NCBI RefSeq assembly: GCF_965222285.1
Contig: NZ_OZ244942.1
Location: forward strand, 1,364,001-1,428,000
DNA: 64,000 nucleotides
Direction: 5' to 3'
From: Tepidicaulis sp002389665
Lineage (GTDB): Bacteria > Pseudomonadota > Alphaproteobacteria > Parvibaculales > Parvibaculaceae
How positions within the stretch are numbered: position 1 is the stretch's first letter; every line of letters begins with the position of its first letter. Positions 52,531 to 61,965 of the stretch are shown one piece after another. The translations under genes and the position numbers were made by a program. The notes under the pieces were generated by a model. The model worked only from the letters and a program-made list of their open reading frames with translations, made no database searches and was not told the origin of the DNA.

Positions 52531-53793
52531 ATGTCACCAACCGCTGAGGGCGAGGCAGTCCTGCGCCCTGATTCCACCTATATCGATATCGACCGTGACC
52601 TCGAAGCCGAGGTTGTCAGCCTGTTCGGCGGTCATGCCGCGGACAAGCACGCGCCGATCCTGTCGGCCAAGGTCGACAGGTACCTTGCCAGCCACGTTCA
52701 TGACGAGGCGGTGCTGGTGGTCGATCTCGATATCATTTCCTCCACCTATGAGGGCCTGCGCCGGGCACTGCCGGAGACGGAAGTCTTCTACGCTGTCAAA
52801 GCGAACCCCGCCGAGGAAGTCATCGGGCGGCTCGAAGCCCACGGCTCGAATTTCGATGTGGCAAGCCCCGCCGAAATCGACCTCTGCCTCAATGCCGGGG
52901 CCGATCCCTCGCGCATTTCCTACGGCAACCCGATCAAGAAGCTGCGCGACATCGCTTATGCCTACGAAAAAGGCGTGCGGCTCTATGCCTTCGACAGCGA
53001 AGCCGAACTTCTGAAGCTCGCTCAGGCTGCGCCGGGTGCGCAGGTCTTCTGCCGTTTGCTGATGACCGACAGCGCGGGCGCCGATTGGCCGCTTTCGCAT
53101 AAATTCGGCTGCCCGGATGAAGAAGCCGTGCGGCTCCTGCGCCGCGCTGCCGACCTCGGCATGGACCCGATCGGCGTTTCCTTCCATGTCGGCTCGCAGC
53201 AGGTCTATCTGGCGCAGTGGGAAAACGCGATCGCCCGCGCGGCCCGCGTCTTCGAAGCGCTGGAACGTTCCGGCATCCGCCTAACGCTGATGAATCTCGG
53301 CGGCGGCTTCCCCGCCCGCTATCAGCGCGACGTGCCGGCGCTCATGGAATATGGCCGCATCATCCGCGCGGCAGTGGAAAAGGAATTCGGCGACGACTGG
53401 CCGCGCCTCATCATCGAGCCGGGCCGCGGCCTGGTCGGTGATGCCGGCGTCATTCAGTCCGAAGTCGTGCTGATCTCCACGAAAGGCAGCGCCGACAGCC
53501 GACGATGGGTCTTCCTCGATATCGGAAAATTCTCCGGCCTCGCGGAGACGATGGACGAGGCGATCAAATACCGTCTGCGCACGGCGCATGACGGCACGGC
53601 CACCGGCCCCGTCGTGATTGCCGGCCCGACTTGCGACAGCGCGGATGTGCTCTACGACAAAGCCGATTATCACCTGCCGCTCGCGCTCAATATAGGCGAC
53701 AAGGTGCATATCTTAAGCACCGGCGCCTATACCTCAAGCTACTCGGCAGTGAACTTCAACGGCTTTCCGCCGCTGCGGACAATTTGCCTCTAA
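52531..53793 (+). CDS. PLP fold-III ornithine/lysine-type decarboxylase
   Basis: 420 aa eukaryote-like basic amino-acid decarboxylase; it makes putrescine (or cadaverine) as the first polyamine step. The PLP Lys is in VFYAVKANPAEEV, the phosphate-binding loop is NLGGGFP, EPGRGLVG holds the PLP-phosphate contact, and the active-site Cys is in GPTCDSADVLYDK. HVGSQQ is also conserved. Length and motifs match alphaproteobacterial ODC; whether it prefers ornithine or lysine cannot be read. A structured leader precedes it. Confidence 0.93.
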   Translation: MSPTAEGEAVLRPDSTYIDIDRDLEAEVVSLFGGHAADKHAPILSAKVDRYLASHVHDEAVLVVDLDIISSTYEGLRRALPETEVFYAVKANPAEEVIGRLEAHGSNFDVASPAEIDLCLNAGADPSRISYGNPIKKLRDIAYAYEKGVRLYAFDSEAELLKLAQAAPGAQVFCRLLMTDSAGADWPLSHKFGCPDEEAVRLLRRAADLGMDPIGVSFHVGSQQVYLAQWENAIARAARVFEALERSGIRLTLMNLGGGFPARYQRDVPALMEYGRIIRAAVEKEFGDDWPRLIIEPGRGLVGDAGVIQSEVVLISTKGSADSRRWVFLDIGKFSGLAETMDEAIKYRLRTAHDGTATGPVVIAGPTCDSADVLYDKADYHLPLALNIGDKVHILSTGAYTSSYSAVNFNGFPPLRTICL

Positions 53794-53820
53794 ACGGCTG
53801 ATGACGGGTCCGGTCTGCCT

Positions 53821-54345
53821 TTAATAAGGCAGGCCGGGATCTCCCGTGCGCCCTTCGGAACCGTCCGGGCGGGCAAGGCCGCCGCGCTTCTTGCCTCGGA
53901 TAGCGGGCAGGGCGGCCAGCTCCTTCGGCGTGATCGTGCCGTCGCCGTCCGTATCGATTTCGTAAAATGCAAAGCGGGGCAGGGAGGTCAGTTCCGAAAC
54001 GCTGATCCGTCCGTCGCCGTTCAGATCGACGGCGGGGAACCCGGCCCGGGCGATGCCGTAAGCGCCGGAAGCGTCCTGCGCATCCTCCCATTCATCCTCA
54101 TCCACATAGCCGCTGCCGTTCTTGTCCGTCTCGATGAAGAATTGGCGCACATAGGCATCATATTCGGCGGTGGTGACATGCCGGTCACCGTTTGCATCGG
54201 CGCGCAGGATCGCCGTTTCCTTCGGGTTGGCAAGGGGCTCGCCCGGCAGGCGCCCATCCGGACGGTCCGAGCCGCAGCCGGCCAGCAAGCCACCGGCAAG
54301 TAACCCCATGGTCAGAATGGAAAAGGTTAAGGATGCCGGTTTCAT
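53821..54345 (-). CDS. EF-hand lipoprotein
   Basis: 174 aa. The signal peptide ends in a lipobox LLAGC (Cys at about residue 24), so it should be a lipid-anchored periplasmic or outer-membrane protein. Four EF-hand calcium loops are visible: DANGDRHVTTAEY, DKNGSGYVDEDEW, DLNGDGRISVSEL and DTDGDGTITPKEL, each with Asp/Asn/Glu at ligand positions. The role may be calcium sensing or buffering; it is not a known named protein. It is convergent with the decarboxylase gene (27-bp gap). Confidence 0.87.
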   Translation of the reverse strand: MKPASLTFSILTMGLLAGGLLAGCGSDRPDGRLPGEPLANPKETAILRADANGDRHVTTAEYDAYVRQFFIETDKNGSGYVDEDEWEDAQDASGAYGIARAGFPAVDLNGDGRISVSELTSLPRFAFYEIDTDGDGTITPKELAALPAIRGKKRGGLARPDGSEGRTGDPGLPY

Positions 54346-54429
54346 TACGTCTCCCTCGCGTCATCTCGTGTTTAAGCGTTAATCTTGCATGATTCCGGGC
54401 GGATCGTGCACGAGTTTGCGTGATCGCCC

Positions 54430-54458
54430 CTTGAGGTATAGTCGTCTACGATCCATTT
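54430..54458 (+). promoter_or_regulatory. RpoH (sigma32) heat-shock promoter of clpP
   Basis: CTTGAG (54430-54435), a 17-bp spacer, CCATTT (54453-54458). This matches the alphaproteobacterial RpoH consensus (CTTGAA, 16-18 bp, CCATNT). It lies about 95 bp before the clpP start. Confidence 0.8.
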
Positions 54459-54552
54459 ACCGAATCGAACTAATCAATGAAGGGCGGGGATGGCGTCCTT
54501 CAGCCTTTCCCCTCAAGCGATGCGCCCTCAATCGACTGGCAGGACATATTAA

Positions 54553-55191
54553 ATGAAAGACCCGATCGATACTTACATGAGCACGCTGGTTCCCATGGTC
54601 GTCGAGCAGACGAGCCGCGGTGAACGCTCTTACGACATTTATTCGCGCCTGCTGAAAGAGCGCATCATTTTCGTGACCGGCCAGGTGGAAGATTACATGG
54701 CCACGCTGATTACGGCGCAGCTGCTGTTTCTTGAAGCGGACAATCCGAAAAAAGAAATCGCCATGTATATCAACTCGCCCGGCGGCGTGGTGACGAGCGG
54801 CCTGGCGATTTACGACACGATGCAATATGTGCGTCCCAAAGTGTCGACGGTCTGCATCGGCCAGGCGGCTTCCATGGGCTCGCTCCTGCTGGCAGCCGGT
54901 GAAAAAGACATGCGCTTTGCCCTGCCCAATGCGCGCATCATGGTGCACCAGCCGCTCGGCGGCTATCAGGGCCAGGCCACGGATATCGAAATCCATGCCC
55001 GTGAAACGATTTCGCTGCGGGATCGTCTCTACAATATCTACGTGAAACACACGGGCCAGAGCTTCGATACGGTCAAGGAAGCGCTGGAGCGCGACAACTT
55101 CATGTCGCCCGAGCGGGCCAAGGAATTCGGCATCATCGATCAGGTCGGTGAAACGCGCGAAGCCTTCGGTTTGGCCGAGGAAGAGAAATAA
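54553..55191 (+). CDS. clpP: ATP-dependent Clp protease proteolytic subunit
   Basis: 212 aa serine protease, two heptameric rings forming the degradation chamber for ClpX/ClpA substrates. The catalytic Ser is in GQAASMGSLLLAAG, the His in ARIMVHQPLGGYQG, and a conserved Asp follows in the C-terminal part. The N-terminus (MKDPIDTYMSTLVPMVVEQT) holds the axial-loop/processing region. It is heat-shock controlled by the promoter just upstream; clpX follows after 255 bp. Confidence 0.98.
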   Translation: MKDPIDTYMSTLVPMVVEQTSRGERSYDIYSRLLKERIIFVTGQVEDYMATLITAQLLFLEADNPKKEIAMYINSPGGVVTSGLAIYDTMQYVRPKVSTVCIGQAASMGSLLLAAGEKDMRFALPNARIMVHQPLGGYQGQATDIEIHARETISLRDRLYNIYVKHTGQSFDTVKEALERDNFMSPERAKEFGIIDQVGETREAFGLAEEEK

Positions 55192-55446
55192 GGGAACAGA
55201 GCGCGATCAAGACGGGAATGCGAAAACCGTCATTGTGGCTAAGTATTTGATGAATAAGCCATTAATGAATTCTTGATCCCTCTGCCCGTAACATGGTCGT
55301 ATGTCTCTAAGATGACAGAGGCCATGAGTCGGCCCATATCATGGGTAGTCATCTTTGGATTGGCGGCCGGTTTCGGGCTTTAATAGGCGTCAAACCGGCC
55401 TCGATCACAGACTTTAGACCCGATAGGAAGGGGCCAAGGAGTTTTC

Positions 55447-56721
55447 ATGAGCAAGGTCAGCGGCGGTAGCGGCGATTCCAAGAACACCCTTTACTGTTCT
55501 TTCTGTGGGAAGAGCCAGCACGAAGTGCGCAAGCTTATCGCAGGGCCGACGGTGTTCATCTGCGATGAATGCGTTGAGCTGTGCATGGATATCATCCGCG
55601 AGGAGAACAAAAGTTCTCTCGTGAAGTCGCGCGACGGTGTGCCGACGCCTCAGGAAATCAAGGATGTGCTGGACGATTATGTGATCGGCCAGGAAGACGC
55701 CAAGCGCGTGCTCGCGGTGGCGGTGCACAACCACTATAAGCGCCTCAACCACGCCGCGAAGAACGCGGATGTGGAACTGGCCAAGTCCAACATCATGCTG
55801 ATTGGCCCGACGGGCTGCGGCAAGACGCTGCTGGCGCAGACGCTGGCGCGCATCATCGACGTGCCTTTCACCATGGCCGATGCGACGACGCTGACGGAAG
55901 CCGGCTATGTGGGCGAGGATGTCGAGAACATCATTCTCAAGCTCCTGCAGGCGGCCGACTACAATGTCGACCGCGCACAGCGCGGCATCGTCTATATCGA
56001 CGAAGTGGACAAGATTTCGCGCAAGTCCGACAATCCGTCCATAACGCGCGACGTGTCGGGCGAGGGCGTGCAGCAGGCGCTGCTGAAGATTATGGAAGGC
56101 ACGGTTGCCTCCGTTCCTCCGCAAGGAGGGCGCAAGCATCCCCAGCAGGAATTCCTGCAGGTGGACACGACCAACATCCTGTTCATTTGCGGCGGCGCGT
56201 TTGCCGGTCTCGACCGCATCATTGCCCAGCGCGGCAAAGGCTCGGCCATCGGCTTCGGCGCCAAAGTGCAGGCCTCCGACGAGCGCCGCACGGGCGATCT
56301 CTTGCAGGAACTGGAACCGGAAGACCTCTTGAAGTTCGGTCTGATCCCGGAATTCGTCGGCCGTATGCCGGTGATCGCCACGCTGCGCGATCTCGATGAA
56401 GATGCGCTGGTGCAGATTCTCACCGAGCCGAAAAACGCGCTCGTGCGCCAGTATCAGCGGCTCTTCGAGATGGAGAATGTCAGCCTGACCTTCTCCGACG
56501 AAGCGCTGGTCGCCATCGCCAAGAAGGCGATCGAACGCAAGACCGGCGCGCGCGGGCTGCGCTCCATTCTGGAGGGCATTCTGCTCGACACCATGTTCGA
56601 ACTGCCGGCCCTGGAAGGGGTGGAGGAAGTTGTCATTTCCGCCGAAGTGGTGGAAGGCAAAGCCCGTCCGCTTTTCATCTATGCCGAGCGCAAAGGCGAC
56701 ATGGAATCGAGCGCCTCGTAA
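55447..56721 (+). CDS. clpX: Clp protease ATP-binding subunit ClpX
   Basis: 424 aa AAA+ unfoldase that feeds ClpP. The N-terminal zinc-binding domain has the four Cys (LYCSFCGKSQ ... FICDECVELC). Walker A is GPTGCGKTLL, Walker B is IVYIDEVDK, and the ClpP-docking loop IGF is in AIGFGAKVQ. The RKH pore loop is in GGRKHPQQEF. All features are intact. It is separated from clpP by a 255-bp gap, so it may have its own promoter; none is obvious. In Caulobacter relatives ClpXP degrades CtrA, and a CtrA-type box is elsewhere in this window. Confidence 0.98.
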   Translation: MSKVSGGSGDSKNTLYCSFCGKSQHEVRKLIAGPTVFICDECVELCMDIIREENKSSLVKSRDGVPTPQEIKDVLDDYVIGQEDAKRVLAVAVHNHYKRLNHAAKNADVELAKSNIMLIGPTGCGKTLLAQTLARIIDVPFTMADATTLTEAGYVGEDVENIILKLLQAADYNVDRAQRGIVYIDEVDKISRKSDNPSITRDVSGEGVQQALLKIMEGTVASVPPQGGRKHPQQEFLQVDTTNILFICGGAFAGLDRIIAQRGKGSAIGFGAKVQASDERRTGDLLQELEPEDLLKFGLIPEFVGRMPVIATLRDLDEDALVQILTEPKNALVRQYQRLFEMENVSLTFSDEALVAIAKKAIERKTGARGLRSILEGILLDTMFELPALEGVEEVVISAEVVEGKARPLFIYAERKGDMESSAS

Positions 56722-56752
56722 GCGGCGATTAAAATTTTCCATAATACGGAAG

Positions 56753-56787
56753 ATGGCCTTGAAACTTTTGCTTTCAGGGCCATTTTT
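56753..56787 (+). terminator. clpX intrinsic terminator
   Basis: ATGGCCTTGAAA, a 7-base loop, TTTCAGGGCCAT, then TTTTTC, 30 bp past the clpX stop. Confidence 0.88.
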
Positions 56788-56802
56788 CGTTTAACGGTTT
56801 CC

Positions 56803-56832
56803 CTTGGAAACGGGGCGGAAAATACCCCTAAA
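56803..56832 (+). promoter_or_regulatory. Possible RpoH promoter of lon
   Basis: CTTGGA (56803-56808), a 16-bp spacer, CCCCTAAA (56825-56832), resembling the heat-shock -10 CCCCATNT. It is weaker than the clpP promoter, and the 5' leader would be about 165 nt. Confidence 0.45.
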
Positions 56833-57005
56833 GCCCTGTTTTTCCGGTAATTTCCGGTCAGCCCGTGGCGTGACGGCGTCGAATCTGACTAGAGTTTGAT
56901 CAGCATTCGTTCAGCAATAATTGTCATAATGGAACGGATGGACTGGGAGCCGACAAACACCGGCAACGCCCCATCTCCCGGGGCGTCCGAGAACAGGATG
57001 AAAGT

Positions 57006-59459
57006 ATGAGCGACAGCAACGACATCTTCCCGGAAAATACGGACAACGAAGAAGGCACCGCGCGGAAAGCAGGTCCGCTGCCGGTTCTGCCGCTTCGGGA
57101 CATCGTGGTTTTCCCGCATATGATCGTGCCGCTTTTCGTCGGCCGGGAAAAATCGGTCCGCGCGTTGGAAGAGGTCATGCAGGACGACAAACAGATCCTG
57201 CTTGTCACGCAGAAAGACGCGAGTGACGACAATCCGGCCATCGAGGATATTTATAATATCGGCGCGATCGGCCAGGTATTGCAGCTGCTCAAATTGCCGG
57301 ACGGCACCGTGAAGGTGCTGGTGGAAGGCACGAGCCGCGCGCGCATCGAAGAATTCACCGACAATTCGAATTTCTACGAAGCCGAAGTCACCGAGCTTCC
57401 GGAAATCGAAGCGGAAGGCGAGCAGATGGAAGCGCTGGCGCGCACCGTCGTCGCGCAGTTCGAAAGCTATGTGAAGCTCAACAAGAAAGTGCCGCCGGAA
57501 GTGCTCTCTTCGGTCACCCAGATCGAGGAATATTCCAAGCTGGCCGACACGATCGCCAGCCACCTGAACATCAAGATTCAGGAAAAGCAGGAACTGCTGG
57601 AAATGCCGTCGGTTGCCGAGCGGCTGGAGCGCGTTTATTCGCTGATGGAAGGCGAGATCAGCGTCCTGCAAGTGGAAAAGAAAATCCGCGGCCGCGTGAA
57701 GCGCCAGATGGAGAAGACGCAGCGCGAGTACTATCTGAACGAGCAGCTTAAAGCCATTCAGAAGGAGCTTGGCGGCGGCGACGAGGAAGGCCGCGACGAG
57801 GTGGCCGAACTCGAAGAGCGCATCGAGAAAACCAAACTCTCGAAAGAAGCGCGTGAGAAGGCGATGGGCGAGCTGAAGAAGCTCAAACAGATGAGCCCGA
57901 TGTCCGCCGAAGCCACCGTCGTGCGCAACTATCTCGACTGGCTGCTCTCCATTCCGTGGAAGACCAAAGGCCGCGTGAAGAAAGATCTGAAGAATGCCGA
58001 GAAAATTCTCGACACGGATCATTACGGCCTTGAGAAGGTCAAGGAGCGGATCGTCGAATATCTTGCCGTGCAGCAGCGCACGAACAAGCTGAAAGGCCCG
58101 ATCCTCTGCCTCGTCGGCCCGCCCGGCGTCGGTAAGACCTCGCTCGGCAAGTCGGTTGCCAAGGCAACGGGCCGCGAGTTTGCGCGCCTCAGCCTCGGCG
58201 GTGTGCGCGATGAAGCGGAAATCCGCGGCCACCGGCGCACCTATATCGGCTCCATGCCGGGCAAGATCGTGCAATCCATGAAGAAGGTGAAGCACACGAA
58301 CCCGCTCTTCCTGCTCGACGAGATCGACAAGATGGGCGCGGATTTCCGCGGCGATCCTTCCGCGGCATTGCTCGAGGTGCTCGACCCGGAACAGAACTCG
58401 ACCTTCATGGACCACTATCTGGAAGTCGAATACGACCTTTCCGATGTGATGTTCGTGACGACGGCCAATACGCTGAACATTCCCGGCCCGTTGATGGACC
58501 GTATGGAAATCATCCGTATCGCCGGTTACACCGAGGACGAAAAGGTGGAGATCGCCCGCCGTCACTTGCTGCCGAAGTCGGTCAAGAACCACGGCCTGCG
58601 CAAGGGCGAGTGGGAGATCGATGACGACGCGCTGCGGCTTCTGATCCGTACTTACACGCGCGAAGCCGGGGTGCGTAACCTCGAACGCGAGCTCAACAAC
58701 CTCGCGCGTAAAGCGGTGAAGGAAATTCTGACCACGGACAAGAAGTCGATTTCCGTGACCGTGGACAATCTCGCCGACTTTGCCGGCGTGCAGAAATACC
58801 GTTACGGCGAAGCCGAACGCGAAGATCAGGTGGGCGCGGTTACCGGCCTTGCCTGGACGGAAGTAGGCGGCGAGCTCTTGACCATCGAAAGCGTCATGGT
58901 GCCCGGCAAGGGCCGCATGACGGTGACGGGCAACCTGCGCGATGTCATGAAAGAGTCGATCTCGGCAGCGAATTCCTATGTGAAATCGCGCGCCACCAAG
59001 ATCGGCGTCGAACCGCCGCTCTTCGACCGCAAGGACATTCACGTCCACGTGCCCGAAGGGGCGACGCCGAAGGACGGTCCCTCGGCTGGTGTCGCCATGG
59101 CCACCGCCATCGTCTCCACGCTCACCGGCATTCCGGTGCGCAAGGATGTGGCGATGACCGGTGAGGTGACGCTGCGCGGGCGCGTGCTGCCCATCGGCGG
59201 GCTGAAAGAAAAGCTCCTCGCGGCGCTGCGCGGCGGCATCAAGAAGGTGCTGATCCCGCAGGACAATGCCAAGGACCTGGCGGACATTCCGGACAACGTG
59301 AAAAACGCGCTGGAAATCGTGCCGGTTTCGACCGTGGATGAAGTGCTCGAACATGCGCTGACAAGCCAGCCCGAACCCATCGAATGGGATGAGGAAGCGT
59401 ATCTCGCGCAGCACTCGTCCAAGGGCGATAACAATGTCGAATCGGTGACGGCTCACTGA
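57006..59459 (+). CDS. lon: ATP-dependent protease La
   Basis: 817 aa. The LonA N-terminal substrate domain (LPVLPLRDIVVFPHMIVPLFVG), AAA+ module (Walker A GPPGVGKTSLG, Walker B PLFLLDEIDKM) and C-terminal Ser-Lys protease domain are present. The catalytic Ser is in PKDGPSAGVAMATA, and the catalytic Lys is in the following GLKEKLLAALR region. It degrades misfolded and regulatory proteins. It lies next to hup and clpX as in most proteobacteria. Confidence 0.98.
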   Translation: MSDSNDIFPENTDNEEGTARKAGPLPVLPLRDIVVFPHMIVPLFVGREKSVRALEEVMQDDKQILLVTQKDASDDNPAIEDIYNIGAIGQVLQLLKLPDGTVKVLVEGTSRARIEEFTDNSNFYEAEVTELPEIEAEGEQMEALARTVVAQFESYVKLNKKVPPEVLSSVTQIEEYSKLADTIASHLNIKIQEKQELLEMPSVAERLERVYSLMEGEISVLQVEKKIRGRVKRQMEKTQREYYLNEQLKAIQKELGGGDEEGRDEVAELEERIEKTKLSKEAREKAMGELKKLKQMSPMSAEATVVRNYLDWLLSIPWKTKGRVKKDLKNAEKILDTDHYGLEKVKERIVEYLAVQQRTNKLKGPILCLVGPPGVGKTSLGKSVAKATGREFARLSLGGVRDEAEIRGHRRTYIGSMPGKIVQSMKKVKHTNPLFLLDEIDKMGADFRGDPSAALLEVLDPEQNSTFMDHYLEVEYDLSDVMFVTTANTLNIPGPLMDRMEIIRIAGYTEDEKVEIARRHLLPKSVKNHGLRKGEWEIDDDALRLLIRTYTREAGVRNLERELNNLARKAVKEILTTDKKSISVTVDNLADFAGVQKYRYGEAEREDQVGAVTGLAWTEVGGELLTIESVMVPGKGRMTVTGNLRDVMKESISAANSYVKSRATKIGVEPPLFDRKDIHVHVPEGATPKDGPSAGVAMATAIVSTLTGIPVRKDVAMTGEVTLRGRVLPIGGLKEKLLAALRGGIKKVLIPQDNAKDLADIPDNVKNALEIVPVSTVDEVLEHALTSQPEPIEWDEEAYLAQHSSKGDNNVESVTAH

Positions 59460-59504
59460 GCCGGCGCCGGCCGATAGGCCGGTTCATCCTATAAGTAGGA
59501 CAGG

Positions 59505-59543
59505 GCCCCTGACGCTTTTACCGGCATCAGGGGCTCTTTTTTG
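59505..59543 (+). terminator. lon intrinsic terminator
   Basis: GCCCCTGA, loop, TCAGGGGC then TCTTTTTT, 45 bp past the lon stop. Confidence 0.9.
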
Positions 59544-59694
59544 CCTTTTTGCACGCAAAAGCAGTCAAACTTCGCTGAAAAATGGCAGAAAACCGTGGAA
59601 AACCGCCTGATTTGCTTTGCCGCTCTTCCTTCGGAGGGCTAGAGTCTCCCTACCAATTGCGCAGAGATTTTTCTCGATCAGAGAGGGGCCCAAC

Positions 59695-59970
59695 GTGAAT
59701 AAGAATGACCTGATTGCTGTAGTTGCGGACAATACCGGCCTGTCGAAGGCTGACGCGACGAAGGCCGTTGATTGCGTCTTTGACTCCATCACCGACGTTC
59801 TGACCAAGGGCGACGAAGTGCGGCTCGTCGGCTTCGGCACGTTCAGCGTGTCCAAGCGGGCAGCTTCCGAAGGCCGCAACCCGCGGACCGGTGAAAAGAT
59901 CCAGATTCCCGCTTCCAAGCAGCCGAAGTTCAAGGCCGGTAAAGGCCTGAAGGACTCCGTCAACGCTTAA
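59695..59970 (+). CDS. hup: DNA-binding protein HU
   Basis: 91 aa, starting at GTG 59695 (reads MNKNDLIAVVADNTGLSKAD) behind GAGAGGGG; the ATG reading from 59617 has a non-homologous N-terminus. It bends and compacts DNA in the nucleoid. The signature GFGTFSVSKRAASEGRNPRT holds the DNA-inserting Pro (RNPRTGE). It follows lon as in enterobacteria and alphaproteobacteria. Confidence 0.97.
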   Translation: MNKNDLIAVVADNTGLSKADATKAVDCVFDSITDVLTKGDEVRLVGFGTFSVSKRAASEGRNPRTGEKIQIPASKQPKFKAGKGLKDSVNA

Positions 59971-59989
59971 CGGCGCGGACTTATCCACG

Positions 59990-60020
59990 AAAAAGGCCGG
60001 CAGCGATGCCGGCCTTTTTT
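59990..60020 (+). terminator. hup intrinsic terminator
   Basis: AAAAAGGCCGGC-agcgat-GCCGGCC then TTTTTTG; the A tract upstream means it can also stop the convergent transporter transcript. Confidence 0.92.
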
Positions 60021-60048
60021 GTGTCTGGATTTGCCTGCAAGGCCGGGG

Positions 60049-61353
60049 TCAAGCCCGCCCGCCGAGCTCCGCCGCTTCATCGAGATCGCCTTGGCCGAGT
60101 TCACCCTCCCGCTCTTCTCCTTCTTCCCCGCGCGGGTCGAGCTCGTAAGGGGTGGGGCCGGTGCGGGAGATGGGTACGGCCACGAAGTCTTCTCTCTGCT
60201 CTTCGGGCACCGGCGCTTTCACCATGATGCGCAGGACGACGAAGACCGTGAAAAGCACATAGAAGATCGCCGCGAAGCCGAAGACGAACCAGGTGCCCGT
60301 ATAAGGCAGGACAAAGGAAATGATGAGCGGGCCGACCACGGCGCCGAGCGCATAAAGCAGCAAGAGCCCACTGGAGACCGTGACGAACTGGCTGGGCTTG
60401 GCATGGTCGTTCGCATGGGCCATGCAGATCGAATAAAGCGTCAGCGCGAAGAAGCCGAAAAAGGTCGAAAGCCCGAGCAGGGCAATAAGGTTCGAGGCCA
60501 TCTGGAAAACGGCGAGGAGAACTGCCCCCACAGCGCCGCCTACGGCAATGCCCGCAATAACAAGGCGCCGGTCCATCCGGTCCGACAGGCGCCCCAGGGG
60601 AAGCTGGGCCGCCGCGCCGCCGATAATGGCCGCCGTCATGAAATAAGAGATGCCGGCAATATCGAGCCCGGCCTGGCGCGCATAGACGGGGGCCAGCGTC
60701 CAGAAGGGGCCGCTCGTCATACCGACGATGAAACAGCCCAGCGTGCTGACCGGCGTGACCGCCCACAGTCCTTTGAAATCTATTTTCGTCGATTCAATGG
60801 GCGCTGGCTGGACCGAGCTTGTGAGGGAGACGGGCACGAGCGCCACGGAAGTGAGGATCGCGGCAACCGCAAAGAGGACGAAACCTTCCGGCGGGGAGAG
60901 GTTCAAGAGCAGCTGGCCCGCCGTCACCGACAACAGGTTGACCACGAGATAGACGCCGAGCAGCCGGCCGCGCGTCTCGTTCGTCGAGGTTTCGTTGATC
61001 CAGCTTTCGATGACCATGTAGAGCCCGGCAAAGCAATAGCCGGAAAGGGCGCGCAGGATGAACCAGACCGTCTCGTCCGGCACGATCGGATGAACGAGCG
61101 GGGTAGCCGAGGCCAGCGACGCAAAAACCGCGAAAGAGCGGATATGGCCGACCGATTGCACCACCCGCGGGCAATGCCAGCAGCCGAAGACGAAGCCCGC
61201 AAAATAAGCCGCGCCGATGAGCCCCAGGGACATTTCCGAAAACTGGTCGATATCCCCGCGCACCGGAATGAGCGTGCCTTGCAGGCCGTTGCCGATCAGC
61301 AGAATGGAGGTTGCCAGAAGCAGGGAAAATAGGGGAGCAAGGCTGCGCGCCAT
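60049..61353 (-). CDS. MFS transporter (YcaD-like)
   Basis: 434 aa with about 12 transmembrane helices. MFS signatures include GRLSDRMDRRLVI (loop 8-9) and RGRLLGVYLVVNLLS (loop 4-5). SWINETSTNETRGR is characteristic of the YcaD branch of putative efflux or uptake transporters. The last ~60 residues are a charged cytoplasmic tail (GEEGEEREGELGQGDLDEAAE). The substrate is unknown. It lies between hup and the tRNA-Val gene on the opposite strand. Confidence 0.9.
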   Translation of the reverse strand: MARSLAPLFSLLLATSILLIGNGLQGTLIPVRGDIDQFSEMSLGLIGAAYFAGFVFGCWHCPRVVQSVGHIRSFAVFASLASATPLVHPIVPDETVWFILRALSGYCFAGLYMVIESWINETSTNETRGRLLGVYLVVNLLSVTAGQLLLNLSPPEGFVLFAVAAILTSVALVPVSLTSSVQPAPIESTKIDFKGLWAVTPVSTLGCFIVGMTSGPFWTLAPVYARQAGLDIAGISYFMTAAIIGGAAAQLPLGRLSDRMDRRLVIAGIAVGGAVGAVLLAVFQMASNLIALLGLSTFFGFFALTLYSICMAHANDHAKPSQFVTVSSGLLLLYALGAVVGPLIISFVLPYTGTWFVFGFAAIFYVLFTVFVVLRIMVKAPVPEEQREDFVAVPISRTGPTPYELDPRGEEGEEREGELGQGDLDEAAELGGRA

Positions 61354-61588
61354 TAAGAAACCTCTGAACCGGACTGCATCACGAAGCGGGAAACCCCCCG
61401 GGCGGGAAGGCCAAAGTGGACCGGATGGCCCCGCTATTCAACCGATGAACGGTGATCAGGCTATGACGGTTTCATGGAAGCGGCAAATCGGCAGTGCTGA
61501 AAGAGGGCCCGCCGGAGACGCTTGTGAGCGGCAGGGCGTTTTCCAGTTGACGCAGGCGCGGGGCAAGTTATGTTCGCCCCGCTCATGG

Positions 61589-61664
61589 GGGCGGTTAGCT
61601 CAGCTGGTAGAGCATCTCGTTTACACCGAGAGGGTCGGCAGTTCGAACCTGTCACCGCCCACCA
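61589..61664 (+). tRNA. tRNA-Val (anticodon TAC)
   Basis: 76 nt with encoded CCA. The acceptor is GGGCGGT/ACCGCCC, D-arm TAGCTCAGCTGGTAGAGC, anticodon loop TTTACAC in stem TCTCG/CGAGA, and T-loop TTCGAAC. A weak promoter (TTGACG at 61548, TATGTT at 61569) may serve it. Confidence 0.98.
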
Positions 61665-61965
61665 TCTTCTCCCCGACATCACCGGCATAAAATCACCGGC
61701 CAGGCATCACCTGATCGTTAAAAACCGCTCTAAGGGCGGACGCGCTGCGAATCGCAAATCGGGGCAGCGAACGGGTGTGATTGAAATCTCCTCAAACCTG
61801 CCCGCAAGCATTGGAAAATGCCCGCTGATCGGCGATACTGAACCTTCAATGTGCCGTTAAGGGGTTTTCCACGGTTAAGGCGCGCGAAACGCGCTTTAGC
61901 TGCTTGACAGCTGTCCGGCGCTCACGTACATGACGCGTCATCTTCAGGGCGGCGACCCCAATCAG
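61665..61965. promoter_or_regulatory. Spacer between tRNA-Val and tRNA-Asp with promoter
   Basis: No gene seen in about 300 bp. TTGACA (61904-61909), a 17-bp spacer and TACATG (61927-61932) form a good promoter for tRNA-Asp. A GC hairpin (GCGCG-cgaaa-CGCGC at about 61881) just upstream could end the tRNA-Val transcript. Confidence 0.55.

Noticed and set aside
56889..59456. 855-codon open frame antisense to lon
   Set aside because: Lon is complete on the other strand; the antisense product is Phe/His/Arg-rich with no domain.
61681..61860. Small coding gene between the two tRNAs
   Set aside because: Open frames there overlap tRNA-Val or lack ribosome sites and any family resemblance.
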